Source: Chryseobacterium aahli
GTDB lineage: Bacteria > Bacteroidota > Bacteroidia > Flavobacteriales > Weeksellaceae
Direction: 5' to 3'
Length of the DNA stretch: 64,000 nucleotides
Assembly: GCF_022699665.1 (NCBI RefSeq)
Contig: NZ_JALDNB010000007.1
Location: 186,001-250,000 of the forward strand
In this document: positions 24,337 to 32,554 of the stretch, piece by piece
Layout of the letters: each line of letters begins with the position of its first letter
Numbering within the stretch: the stretch's first letter is position 1
Made by a program: the position numbers and the translations under genes
The notes under the pieces: generated by a model
Seen by the model: the letters and a program-made list of their open reading frames with translations, nothing else
Databases searched by the model: none
What the model was told of the DNA's origin: nothing

Positions 24337-26589
24337 ATGAATAAAAATTTACTGTTTTATTTTACCATATTTCTACTTTGCATTTCCGGAAAATACCATT
24401 CCCAAACTTACCAGCTCGCAGGAACTCCTTTCACTACTGCTGGCTGGACGATGGTTGCTCCCACAGTGGCAAGCACAGATTTTATTCAGCTTACTCCAGA
24501 CACAAACAACCAATCGGGATCCGTAAGACTGAATGATCCTATCAACTTGAAATTTTGTGATAAATGGAGAGTGGAATTTGATTTCAGAATGGATTCTAAC
24601 CAAACTGCCAATGGTGATGGTCTTGCATTTTGGTATCTGGCAAACCCGCCGGTAGCAAGTGTATTGGGATCAGGGCTTGGGGTTTCGCAAAATGCTGTAG
24701 GTCTTATTGCCGGTTTTGACACCTACAACAATACAACTACAGCAGTAATGAGTAAAGTGCATGTTGCATACGGCCAAGTAGTCAACACAACCGACACCAA
24801 CAACGTAGAATTTTTTAATGTAGCCGGAAGTTCTTTTCATTCTCCGGATATGAATACCACTTTACCTTTTCAGGGAGCTACATATAAACATGTTGAAGTA
24901 ACAGCTCAAGTAGATCCTGCAATACCAACCAATTGGATCATACAGATAAAAATTGACGGCACTGTGATATGTAATCAATCTTTTGCTCCTTCAGGGGCTG
25001 CAGCTGCGATGACCGTTGGGTATTTTGGATTCTCGGCTTCTACGGGAGGAAACAGATCAAGACATTCTATTAAAAACGTAAAAATATACACAGATAAAGT
25101 AAGCATCTTACAGCCATCTGTCACACAATCTTATTGCCCTAATCCCTCAACAGGATTCGCAACAGTAAACCTTACATCATTTAACTCTCAGTTTGTTGCA
25201 ACCCCTGCAAATTATACATTTTCGTATTCTGTAGGAGGAACACCAATTACCAATCCTACAGCTTATCAGTTTAATGCAAATACAACTGTGAGTGTTTTTG
25301 TAAAAGACAACTCGGGAGTATTGTGCGACAACCCAGATGGTCAAATTAATCTCACCCTGTCACCATTTACTGCCAATAACAGGACAATTTCAGAATGTAA
25401 CAATAACAATGATACCACAGCTACATTTAATCTTACCACAGCAAACGTAAGTGGTGTACCCGGAATCGTTAAAAAATACTACAGAACACTAGCTGATCTG
25501 AACGCAGGAACAAATGAAATTACAAATCCTACTGCATTTATTTCGGGACCTACTATTATTTATGTAAAAGTAACAACACCACAAGGATGTACAGGTACAG
25601 CTCAAATCACGTTAAACTTTCTTCCGTTACCAATAGTGACAGACGCAGCGTTACAATCTTGTTCTATTCCAACAAATATTACAACAGGACTTTTTGATTT
25701 AACTTCAGCAAACGTTACAGCGGAAACAGGTATAACGAAAACATTTTACACATCTTTAGCGAATGCTTTAGCAGGAACAAATTCAATCGTAAATCCTATA
25801 GCCTATGTTTCTTCCAATTCAGAAGTATTTGTAAAAGTAACATCTACTGTCAGCAATTGTTTTATCATTAAAAAAATTACACTGAAAGTAATTCCACCTG
25901 TAAAGTCAACGGTTTTAAAAGACAAGATAATTTGTATTGACGACAGAACAAATCTAGATGCAGGACCCGGTTTTGACGAATACCTATGGAATACAGGCGC
26001 AACGACATCATCAATTCAAGGTGTACCTGTAGGAACATATTGGGTAAGATTGAAAACCGGAAGCTGCTACACTACTCAGATTGTAGATGTAAAAGCAGCA
26101 TCAAACCCTGTTATTGCAAGTATAGATATCAGCAACAACACAATTACAGTAAATGCTACCGGAGGAACAGCTCCTTATCAATATTCTTTAAACGGAACAA
26201 CTTGGCAAGATTCTAATGTTCTCAAAGGGCTGCCAAGAGGTGAAAATAAAATTTTCTTAAAAGACTCTTACAATTGTGAGCCAGTGCAAATACAAATTAC
26301 AGTTCCGAATTTGCTCAATGCAATCACACCAAACGGAGATAACGTAAACGATGTTATTGATTATACAGCTTTAGCGTACAAGAAAAACTTAGTATTTATC
26401 GTGTATGACAGATACGGAAACAAAAAATACGAAGCAGACAAGCTGAGAAATTTCAAATGGGACGGAACTTCCGGCGGAAAGAAAATCCCTACAGGAACTT
26501 ATTGGTACACCATCTCTTGGAACGAAAATGACGCAAATAACACACGCACTCAATACAACGGCTGGGTACTTGTAAAAAATAGAGAATAA
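24337..26589 (+). CDS. Secreted protein 3: L-type lectin-like domain plus T9SS type-B C-terminal domain
   Basis: 750 aa. Signal peptide MNKNLLFYFTIFLLCISGKYHSQ. Residues about 24-250 form an L-type (legume-like) lectin fold: YQLAGTPFTTAGW, DFIQLTP, the strand KWRVEFDFRMD, GDGLAFWYL and LIAGFDTYNN with metal-site-like Asp/Asn. The family binds carbohydrates, so glycan binding at the cell surface is plausible. Then come repeated C-x-x-N modules and SprB-like repeats, and a type-B sorting domain close to that of protein 2 (AITPNGDNVND, YDRYGNKKYEADK, WDGTSGGKK). It is exported by T9SS. Its lectin half matches protein 4, its C-terminal half protein 2. Confidence 0.85.
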   Translation: MNKNLLFYFTIFLLCISGKYHSQTYQLAGTPFTTAGWTMVAPTVASTDFIQLTPDTNNQSGSVRLNDPINLKFCDKWRVEFDFRMDSNQTANGDGLAFWYLANPPVASVLGSGLGVSQNAVGLIAGFDTYNNTTTAVMSKVHVAYGQVVNTTDTNNVEFFNVAGSSFHSPDMNTTLPFQGATYKHVEVTAQVDPAIPTNWIIQIKIDGTVICNQSFAPSGAAAAMTVGYFGFSASTGGNRSRHSIKNVKIYTDKVSILQPSVTQSYCPNPSTGFATVNLTSFNSQFVATPANYTFSYSVGGTPITNPTAYQFNANTTVSVFVKDNSGVLCDNPDGQINLTLSPFTANNRTISECNNNNDTTATFNLTTANVSGVPGIVKKYYRTLADLNAGTNEITNPTAFISGPTIIYVKVTTPQGCTGTAQITLNFLPLPIVTDAALQSCSIPTNITTGLFDLTSANVTAETGITKTFYTSLANALAGTNSIVNPIAYVSSNSEVFVKVTSTVSNCFIIKKITLKVIPPVKSTVLKDKIICIDDRTNLDAGPGFDEYLWNTGATTSSIQGVPVGTYWVRLKTGSCYTTQIVDVKAASNPVIASIDISNNTITVNATGGTAPYQYSLNGTTWQDSNVLKGLPRGENKIFLKDSYNCEPVQIQITVPNLLNAITPNGDNVNDVIDYTALAYKKNLVFIVYDRYGNKKYEADKLRNFKWDGTSGGKKIPTGTYWYTISWNENDANNTRTQYNGWVLVKNRE

Positions 26590-26600
26590 ACTTCTCAAAT

Positions 26601-26629
26601 AAAAATCACTCCTAATGGGAGTGATTTTT
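26601..26629 (+). terminator. Terminator after T9SS gene 3
   Basis: Twelve-bp stem aaaaatcactcc / ggagtgattttt with a short TAATG loop; the T run is part of the stem. Confidence 0.85.
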
Positions 26630-26827
26630 CGTAATAGTAAAATTGAATAAAAAAAATGAGCTAAATTGTGTTTTTTGATGAAATTTATACAAAAACAAAT
26701 CAATAACTCAAAATAACATAAACTTTTATTCTATTTTTAAATTTATTCACACATATAAATAAATTTTCATAATTATTTTATAAAAATAATTTATAATACA
26801 TTACATAACCATAATCAATTTAATAAA

Positions 26828-29095
26828 ATGAAGAAAACACTACTATTTTATCTTTCAATAATTCTTTTATTCTTCTTTCAAAACACATTTGCCCAAACTT
26901 ATCAGCTCACAGGAAACCCTGTCGTTACAACAGGATGGGATATTGTTCCATCAGCAACTGCCCCTAATGATTTTGTACAGCTTACTGCAGATCAAACGGG
27001 TCAGTTTGGAGCCATCAAACTTTCAAACGCAATCAACTTAAAGTATTGCGATAAATGGAAAGTTGAATTCGACTTCAGAATCGACGGAAACGGAACAACA
27101 GCTTATGGAAGAGGTGATGGTTTGACATTTTGGTATCTTTCTAACCCACCAACAACATTTACAACCGGTGGAGGATTAGGAATTCCAGCAAACGCAAACG
27201 GATTGATGGTTGCTTTTGACATCTTCAACAATTCTACGGAAGGGCAAATGAGCAAAGTGCATCTTCTATATGGAACCAACAATACCCCAGCAGGAAATCC
27301 AAATATCGAGTACAATGTGGCCGCAGGAAGTACATTTCACTCTCCAGATTTGCAGGCCACACAGCCTTTTGTAGGGGCAAATTACAAACACGTTGAAGTA
27401 AACGGTCAGGTTGATCCGGCCAATATCAACAATTGGATTATTCAAATCAAAATAGATGGCATTGTAATTACAAACCAATCTTTTGCTCCTTCCGGAGGAG
27501 CCATCGGGATGACAACCGGGTACTTCGGATTTTCAGCAGGAACGGGAGCGGCGAGCGCAAGACATTCTATTAAAAATGCCAAAATTTTCATCGACAAAGT
27601 TCCTATTTTACAGAGTACAGTCACCCCTTTCGTCTGTACTAATCCTTCAACAGGAAATGGTTTCGTTGACTTAACTTCTTATGCATCACAGTTTGTCAAT
27701 GTTCCCAGCAACTATATTATTACCTATTATGTTTTAGGAAGTTCTACACCTATTGCTACTCCTAATAACTTTCAATACACAGGAAACACCACAATATCTG
27801 TAGTCATCAAAGATCCGTCTTCCACACTATGCGATAATGGTGATGCAAGAATTATTTTAAATCCAAGTCCGTTCGAAGCCGTTGATGCATCTATGACAGA
27901 ATGTAATAATAATGGCTCTGGCGTTGGTATATTTAATTTAAATAATGCAGCGGTAACCACACTAGCCGGGGTTACTAAACAATTTTATCCAACTTTAGCA
28001 GATTTGATTGCCGGAACAAATCAAATTATGAACTTTTCAGCATTTCCAGCAGCTCAGGGAACTACAATTCATGTAAAAGCAACTACTGCTCAAGGCTGTG
28101 TAGACAATGCAATAATAACACTAAACACTTCTCCATTAGTCGTTGTAAACGATGCTACACTGAGAAGTTGCTTTGACCCAAATAATCCTTCACTCGGAGT
28201 ATTTAATTTACCAAATGCTCCTGTAACTACAGAACCAGGAACCACAAAAAAATATTACCCATCTTTAACGGATGCAGTAAATGGAACTAATGAAATTACC
28301 ACACCCGCAACTTACACTGCTCCAAACGGAGTTGTATATGTAAAAGTAAGCAATGGAACCGGATGTTATTCAGTGGCAAAAGTAACCTTGGTTGTAATTC
28401 CACCAGTATATTCTACCGTTTTGGTTGATAAAGTAATCTGTATTGAAGATAAAACTACTTTAGACGCCGGATCAGGATTTAGCGGATACGAGTGGAGCAC
28501 TGGCGCAACTACACAAATAATCTCAAATGTCGGTGTAGGAACTTACTGGGTAAAACTGAAAAGCGGTGATTGTATTGCTACACAAACGGTAAAAGTTTAC
28601 GCTTCAGAGCAACCCGTCGTAACTTCTATTGACATTTCAAACACCACAATTACCGTAAACGTTGATGGCGGAACTCCTGCTTATCAATATTCTTTAGATA
28701 ATGTGAACTGGCAAGATTACAACGTGTTTACAGGGATTTCCAGAGGTATGCATAAAATTTACGTAAGAGATGTTTATGACTGTGAGCCAATTGAAGTTAA
28801 TATCACTGTACCAAATTTAATCAATGTAATCACTCCAAACGGTGACGGACAAAATGATTATATCGATTACTCAGCTTTAGCAGGAAAAATAGATTTGACA
28901 TTCAATGTTTTCGACAGATATGGCTCTAAACTTCACCAGGGAGACAAAACCAACAGATACATTTGGGACGGAACTGCGAATGGCAGAAAAGTTCCTACAG
29001 GAAGCTATTGGTATTCTGTAACATGGAATGAGAACAACAAAAACAAAACCCCAATCAAATTCTCAGGTTGGATCATGGTAAAAAACAGAGACTAA
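26828..29095 (+). CDS. Secreted protein 4: L-type lectin-like domain plus T9SS type-B C-terminal domain
   Basis: 755 aa. Signal peptide MKKTLLFYLSIILLFFFQNTFAQ. Residues about 24-255 repeat the lectin-like fold of protein 3 (YQLTGNPVVTTGWDIVPSA, KWKVEFDFRIDGN, GDGLTFWYL, MVAFDIFNN, YKHVEVNGQVDP). The middle and C-terminal parts match protein 1 instead (TTKKYYPSLTDAVNGTNEI, VLVDKVICIEDKTTLDAGSG, FDRYGSKLHQGDK, YWYSVTWNENNKNKTPIKF). The closing domain is the T9SS type-B signal. Likely a surface glycan-binding adhesin. The 238 bases upstream are very AT-rich and show no exact -7 box. Confidence 0.85.
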   Translation: MKKTLLFYLSIILLFFFQNTFAQTYQLTGNPVVTTGWDIVPSATAPNDFVQLTADQTGQFGAIKLSNAINLKYCDKWKVEFDFRIDGNGTTAYGRGDGLTFWYLSNPPTTFTTGGGLGIPANANGLMVAFDIFNNSTEGQMSKVHLLYGTNNTPAGNPNIEYNVAAGSTFHSPDLQATQPFVGANYKHVEVNGQVDPANINNWIIQIKIDGIVITNQSFAPSGGAIGMTTGYFGFSAGTGAASARHSIKNAKIFIDKVPILQSTVTPFVCTNPSTGNGFVDLTSYASQFVNVPSNYIITYYVLGSSTPIATPNNFQYTGNTTISVVIKDPSSTLCDNGDARIILNPSPFEAVDASMTECNNNGSGVGIFNLNNAAVTTLAGVTKQFYPTLADLIAGTNQIMNFSAFPAAQGTTIHVKATTAQGCVDNAIITLNTSPLVVVNDATLRSCFDPNNPSLGVFNLPNAPVTTEPGTTKKYYPSLTDAVNGTNEITTPATYTAPNGVVYVKVSNGTGCYSVAKVTLVVIPPVYSTVLVDKVICIEDKTTLDAGSGFSGYEWSTGATTQIISNVGVGTYWVKLKSGDCIATQTVKVYASEQPVVTSIDISNTTITVNVDGGTPAYQYSLDNVNWQDYNVFTGISRGMHKIYVRDVYDCEPIEVNITVPNLINVITPNGDGQNDYIDYSALAGKIDLTFNVFDRYGSKLHQGDKTNRYIWDGTANGRKVPTGSYWYSVTWNENNKNKTPIKFSGWIMVKNRD

Positions 29096-29123
29096 TTTTT
29101 TTTCATATTTTAATTATATTGCG

Positions 29124-29152
29124 ATCACTCCCCTCAAAAGGAGTGATTTTTT
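29124..29152 (+). terminator. Terminator after T9SS gene 4
   Basis: Eight-bp stem atcactcc / ggagtgat, 8-base loop, then six T. Confidence 0.8.
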
Positions 29153-29212
29153 ATTTAGAAAATTTAAAAATAGAATTTTGGCACAAAACCGTCTTTATTC
29201 ATATTCAATTCT

Positions 29213-29220
29213 TAAATTTG
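29213..29220 (+). promoter_or_regulatory. -7 box (TAAATTTG) of the nitroreductase gene
   Basis: Exact consensus, five bases before the ATG at 29226. It selects this ATG over the longer in-frame start at 29178 and predicts a nearly leaderless mRNA. Confidence 0.5.
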
Positions 29221-29225
29221 TCTTT

Positions 29226-29855
29226 ATGAATTATTTGGAAGCTTTAAGCAGAAGATATTCTGTGAAAAAATTTAATCCCGAAATGATCATTCCGCAGGAA
29301 ACACTTCTCAATATTCTTGAGGCAGGAAAACTGGCGGCAAGCTCTCAAGGTCTTCAGCCTTATAAAATATTCGTAGTTGAAAGTACAGAAATGAAGGAGA
29401 AACTGATACCTTCGTTTTATAATCCTTCACAAATTTCTACCTGTTCACACCTCATCGTTTTAGTTTCCAAAAAAGATATGGAAGAAACGTATCTTGACGG
29501 ATATTTCAATCACATCTCTGAAGTGCGTGAACATCCTGTTGAAAATTTAAACCTGTTTAGAAAAAGCATCACAAGTCATTTCAGCAGACAAGAGCATGAT
29601 GACATTCTGAACTGGGCAGAAAAACAAGCTTATATAGTGTTAGCTAACTTAATGTATGCTGCAGCGATAGAAAATATCGACACATGCCCGATGGAAGGTT
29701 TCAGACAAGAATTGATCGAAGAAATTTTAGATATCAATCCTGAAAAAGAAAAAGTGACTGTAACATTGGCACTTGGCTACCGATCGGAAGAAGATCAGTT
29801 TCAGCACATGAAAAAAGTAAGGAAACCAAACGAAAAATTGTTTAAATTTATTTAA
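29226..29855 (+). CDS. NAD(P)H-dependent nitroreductase-family oxidoreductase
   Basis: 210 aa from the ATG at 29226 (MNYLEALSRRYSVKKFNP), the normal N-terminus of the NfsB-like group. The family uses FMN to reduce nitro compounds, quinones or flavins with NAD(P)H. The flavin phosphate contact RRYSVKKF, the AGKLAASSQGLQPYK segment, and the C-terminal region with NIDTCPMEGFRQELIEEIL and LALGYRSEEDQ are present. Cytoplasmic homodimer in known members. The physiological substrate cannot be told. It stands alone, 30 bases before nadB, and may run into the NAD genes. Confidence 0.9.
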   Translation: MNYLEALSRRYSVKKFNPEMIIPQETLLNILEAGKLAASSQGLQPYKIFVVESTEMKEKLIPSFYNPSQISTCSHLIVLVSKKDMEETYLDGYFNHISEVREHPVENLNLFRKSITSHFSRQEHDDILNWAEKQAYIVLANLMYAAAIENIDTCPMEGFRQELIEEILDINPEKEKVTVTLALGYRSEEDQFQHMKKVRKPNEKLFKFI

Positions 29856-29885
29856 TTATTTAGACGATTGTCTTAAAGCAAGAAT

Positions 29886-31463
29886 ATGATAAAAGCGGAT
29901 GTATTAGTGATTGGTTCCGGAATTTCGGGGCTTTCTTATGCCATAAAAGTTTCAGAACAGATTCCCGATGCCAAAATAATCATTGTAACAAAATCTGACG
30001 AAGACGAAAGCAATACAAAATACGCCCAAGGCGGTTTGGCTGTGGTTACAGATTCTAAAAACGATAATTTTGAAAAACATATCGAAGACACCATGCGTGC
30101 CGGAGACGGCGAAAATAAACGTAAAGTGGTAGAAATGGTCGTAAGAGAAGCACCTGCAAGATTTAACGAAATCGTTGAATGGGGAGCCAATTTTGACATG
30201 AAAAATGGAGAATTTGCTTTAGGAAGAGAAGGCGGCCACACTGAAAATAGAATCGTACACCATAAAGATATCACTGGTTTTGAGATCGAAAGAGCTTTAT
30301 TGCAAACCGCGAAAAGCAGTCCGAATATTGAAATTCTTGATCACCACTACGTCATTGACATCATCACTCAGCACCACGTTCCGGGAAAAGAATTAAATGA
30401 AGGTGAAATTAATTGTTACGGTGCCTATATTTTAGATGAAAAATCTAAATCAATCAAAAAAATCACGTCAAAAATTACTTTAGTTGCCACTGGCGGCGCA
30501 GGTCACGTTTATAAAAACACCACAAACCCAGTAATTGCAACTGGAGACGGAATTGCTTTCGTTGCCCGCGCAAAAGGTAAAGTGACCAATATGCAATATT
30601 ATCAGTTTCATCCAACCGCTTTGTACAGCAAACTTGACGGAATGTTATTTTTAATTTCCGAAGCAGTGCGTGGCGATGGCGCAAAGCTGAGAACCAAAAA
30701 AGGTCAAAAATTCATGCACAAATATGATGAGCGTGAAGAATTAGCATCCAGAGACATCGTTGCAAGAGCCATTGATGCAGAAATGAAAGTTACTGGAGAC
30801 GAATTTGTTGGTCTTGACTGCAGAGATATGAACCAAGAGAAATTTCTGGAGCATTTCCCTAATATTTATAAAAAATGCAAGGACGAAGGAATTGATCCTT
30901 TTACACAATTAATTCCTGTAGTTCCGGCTTGTCATTATCTGATGGGCGGAATTGAAGTTGATAAAGACGGACAGTCTTCTCTTAATAATTTATTCGCCGT
31001 CGGAGAATGTACCAACTCAGGATTACACGGCGCTAACAGACTAGCATCCAATTCTTTATTGGAAGGTTTAGTATTCGGACATAATGCCGCAATGAAGACG
31101 ATGGAATTATTGAATCAAAATAATTTTAATTTTGATGATTTAAAAGCAGTTCCGGAATGGAACGAAGAAGGCATGAAAATCATTGATGAAATGGTCATTG
31201 TCTCTTACCTCAGAAAGCAGCTTCAGGAAATGATGAGCGACCTGGTAGGAATTGTGCGAAGCAACAGACGTCTAAAAATGGCTCTCCAAAAACATCAGGA
31301 AATCGCAGCCGCTGTTGACGAAATTTACCACTACTCTATTTTATCACCTCAACTTTCAGAATTAAGAAATCTCACAACCGTTGCACATCTTATAATAACC
31401 CAGTCGATGGAAATGACACAAAATAAAGGTGCATTTTACAATAAAGATTTGGCGCAAGCATAA
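29886..31463 (+). CDS. nadB: L-aspartate oxidase
   Basis: 525 aa. First step of de novo NAD synthesis: oxidises L-aspartate to iminoaspartate, with FAD as cofactor. The N-terminal FAD-binding GSGISGLSYA is at residues 10-19. The family arginine/histidine-rich segments follow (GREGGHTENRIVHHKDITG, HPTALYS), then GGIEVDKDGQSSLNNLFAVGE and the GLHGANRLASNSLLEGLVFG signature shared with succinate dehydrogenase flavoproteins, and a C-terminal helical domain. Downstream nadC begins after 19 bases, so the two form an operon. nadA is not in the window and must lie elsewhere. Confidence 0.95.
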   Translation: MIKADVLVIGSGISGLSYAIKVSEQIPDAKIIIVTKSDEDESNTKYAQGGLAVVTDSKNDNFEKHIEDTMRAGDGENKRKVVEMVVREAPARFNEIVEWGANFDMKNGEFALGREGGHTENRIVHHKDITGFEIERALLQTAKSSPNIEILDHHYVIDIITQHHVPGKELNEGEINCYGAYILDEKSKSIKKITSKITLVATGGAGHVYKNTTNPVIATGDGIAFVARAKGKVTNMQYYQFHPTALYSKLDGMLFLISEAVRGDGAKLRTKKGQKFMHKYDEREELASRDIVARAIDAEMKVTGDEFVGLDCRDMNQEKFLEHFPNIYKKCKDEGIDPFTQLIPVVPACHYLMGGIEVDKDGQSSLNNLFAVGECTNSGLHGANRLASNSLLEGLVFGHNAAMKTMELLNQNNFNFDDLKAVPEWNEEGMKIIDEMVIVSYLRKQLQEMMSDLVGIVRSNRRLKMALQKHQEIAAAVDEIYHYSILSPQLSELRNLTTVAHLIITQSMEMTQNKGAFYNKDLAQA

Positions 31464-31482
31464 TTGATTATTAAAGAAAAGA

Positions 31483-32343
31483 ATGAAAAGACCAAACTAC
31501 GCAACCGATAAAGTTTTAAAGCAATTCATCAAAAACGCTTTGGAAGAAGACATTCAGGATGGAGACCACTCTACTCTATCTACAATTCCTAAAGATTTAG
31601 AGCAGAGTGCAAAACTTTTAGTGAAAGAAAACTGTATTCTAGCCGGAGTCGAATTAGCTGAAATTATTTTTAAGCAATTTGATAAAAACTTAAAAATAGA
31701 AAAATTCATCAAAGATGGTGAAACTGCAAAAATTGGTGACGTAGCTTTTATCGTAACCGGAAGTGCAAGATCTATTTTATCAACAGAAAGATTAGTTTTA
31801 AACTGCATGCAGCGAATGAGCGGTATCGCAACACTTACTCAGGATTGGGATTCGAGATTAATAGGTTCAAAAACCAAGCTTTTAGACACCAGAAAGACTA
31901 CTCCAAACTTCAGAGTTTGTGAAAAATGGGCAGTTGCTATCGGTGGCGGAACCAATCACAGATATGGTTTATATGATATGATCATGCTAAAAGACAATCA
32001 TATTGATTATAATGGAAGCATCACCAACGCAGTAAAAATGGCGAAAGATTATGTAAAAAAGTCAAAGAAAAAACTTAAAATAGAAGTTGAAACTCGTAAT
32101 CTTGAAGAAGTACAAGAAGCTGTCAATGCCAAAGTCGACAGAATCATGCTCGACAATATGGATGTTGCAACTATGAAAAAGGCAGTAAAATTAATCAACG
32201 GATCTTGTGAAAGTGAAGCATCAGGCGGAATCTCAAGAGATCAATTAAAAGAAATTGCTACTACAGGAGTAACCTTTATTTCTGCCGGAGCCCTTACGCA
32301 TTCAGCTAAAAATATCGATTTAAGCCTAAAAGCTGCCATGTAA
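31483..32343 (+). CDS. nadC: Nicotinate-nucleotide pyrophosphorylase (quinolinate phosphoribosyltransferase)
   Basis: 286 aa. Makes nicotinate mononucleotide from quinolinate and PRPP. Visible motifs are EEDIQDGDHST near the N-terminus, RLVLNCMQRMSGIAT, LLDTRKTTPNFRVCEKWAV with the PRPP/quinolinate-binding Arg and Lys, GGGTNHRYGLYDMIMLKDNH, and the barrel end EASGGISRDQLKEIATTGVTFISAG. Cytoplasmic. Second gene of the nadBC operon. After the stop, 211 AT-rich bases lead to the TonB receptor gene, with no clear hairpin. Confidence 0.96.
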   Translation: MKRPNYATDKVLKQFIKNALEEDIQDGDHSTLSTIPKDLEQSAKLLVKENCILAGVELAEIIFKQFDKNLKIEKFIKDGETAKIGDVAFIVTGSARSILSTERLVLNCMQRMSGIATLTQDWDSRLIGSKTKLLDTRKTTPNFRVCEKWAVAIGGGTNHRYGLYDMIMLKDNHIDYNGSITNAVKMAKDYVKKSKKKLKIEVETRNLEEVQEAVNAKVDRIMLDNMDVATMKKAVKLINGSCESEASGGISRDQLKEIATTGVTFISAGALTHSAKNIDLSLKAAM

Positions 32344-32554
32344 AACATTGCATTTTTAATAAAAACACAGCCACTTTGTTAAAAATTAAATAATATGATT
32401 TTTTCACGTTAAAATTCGGTTTTTATTTAAAATACTGTAAATCAAACTCTTAGCCATTATTAAGACTGATTAAAAATTAACATTAAGTTAATAATAGTTA
32501 AAATTATTTTACCGAATTTTGCATAAAATTTAATTCTAACTATTACTTACGATT

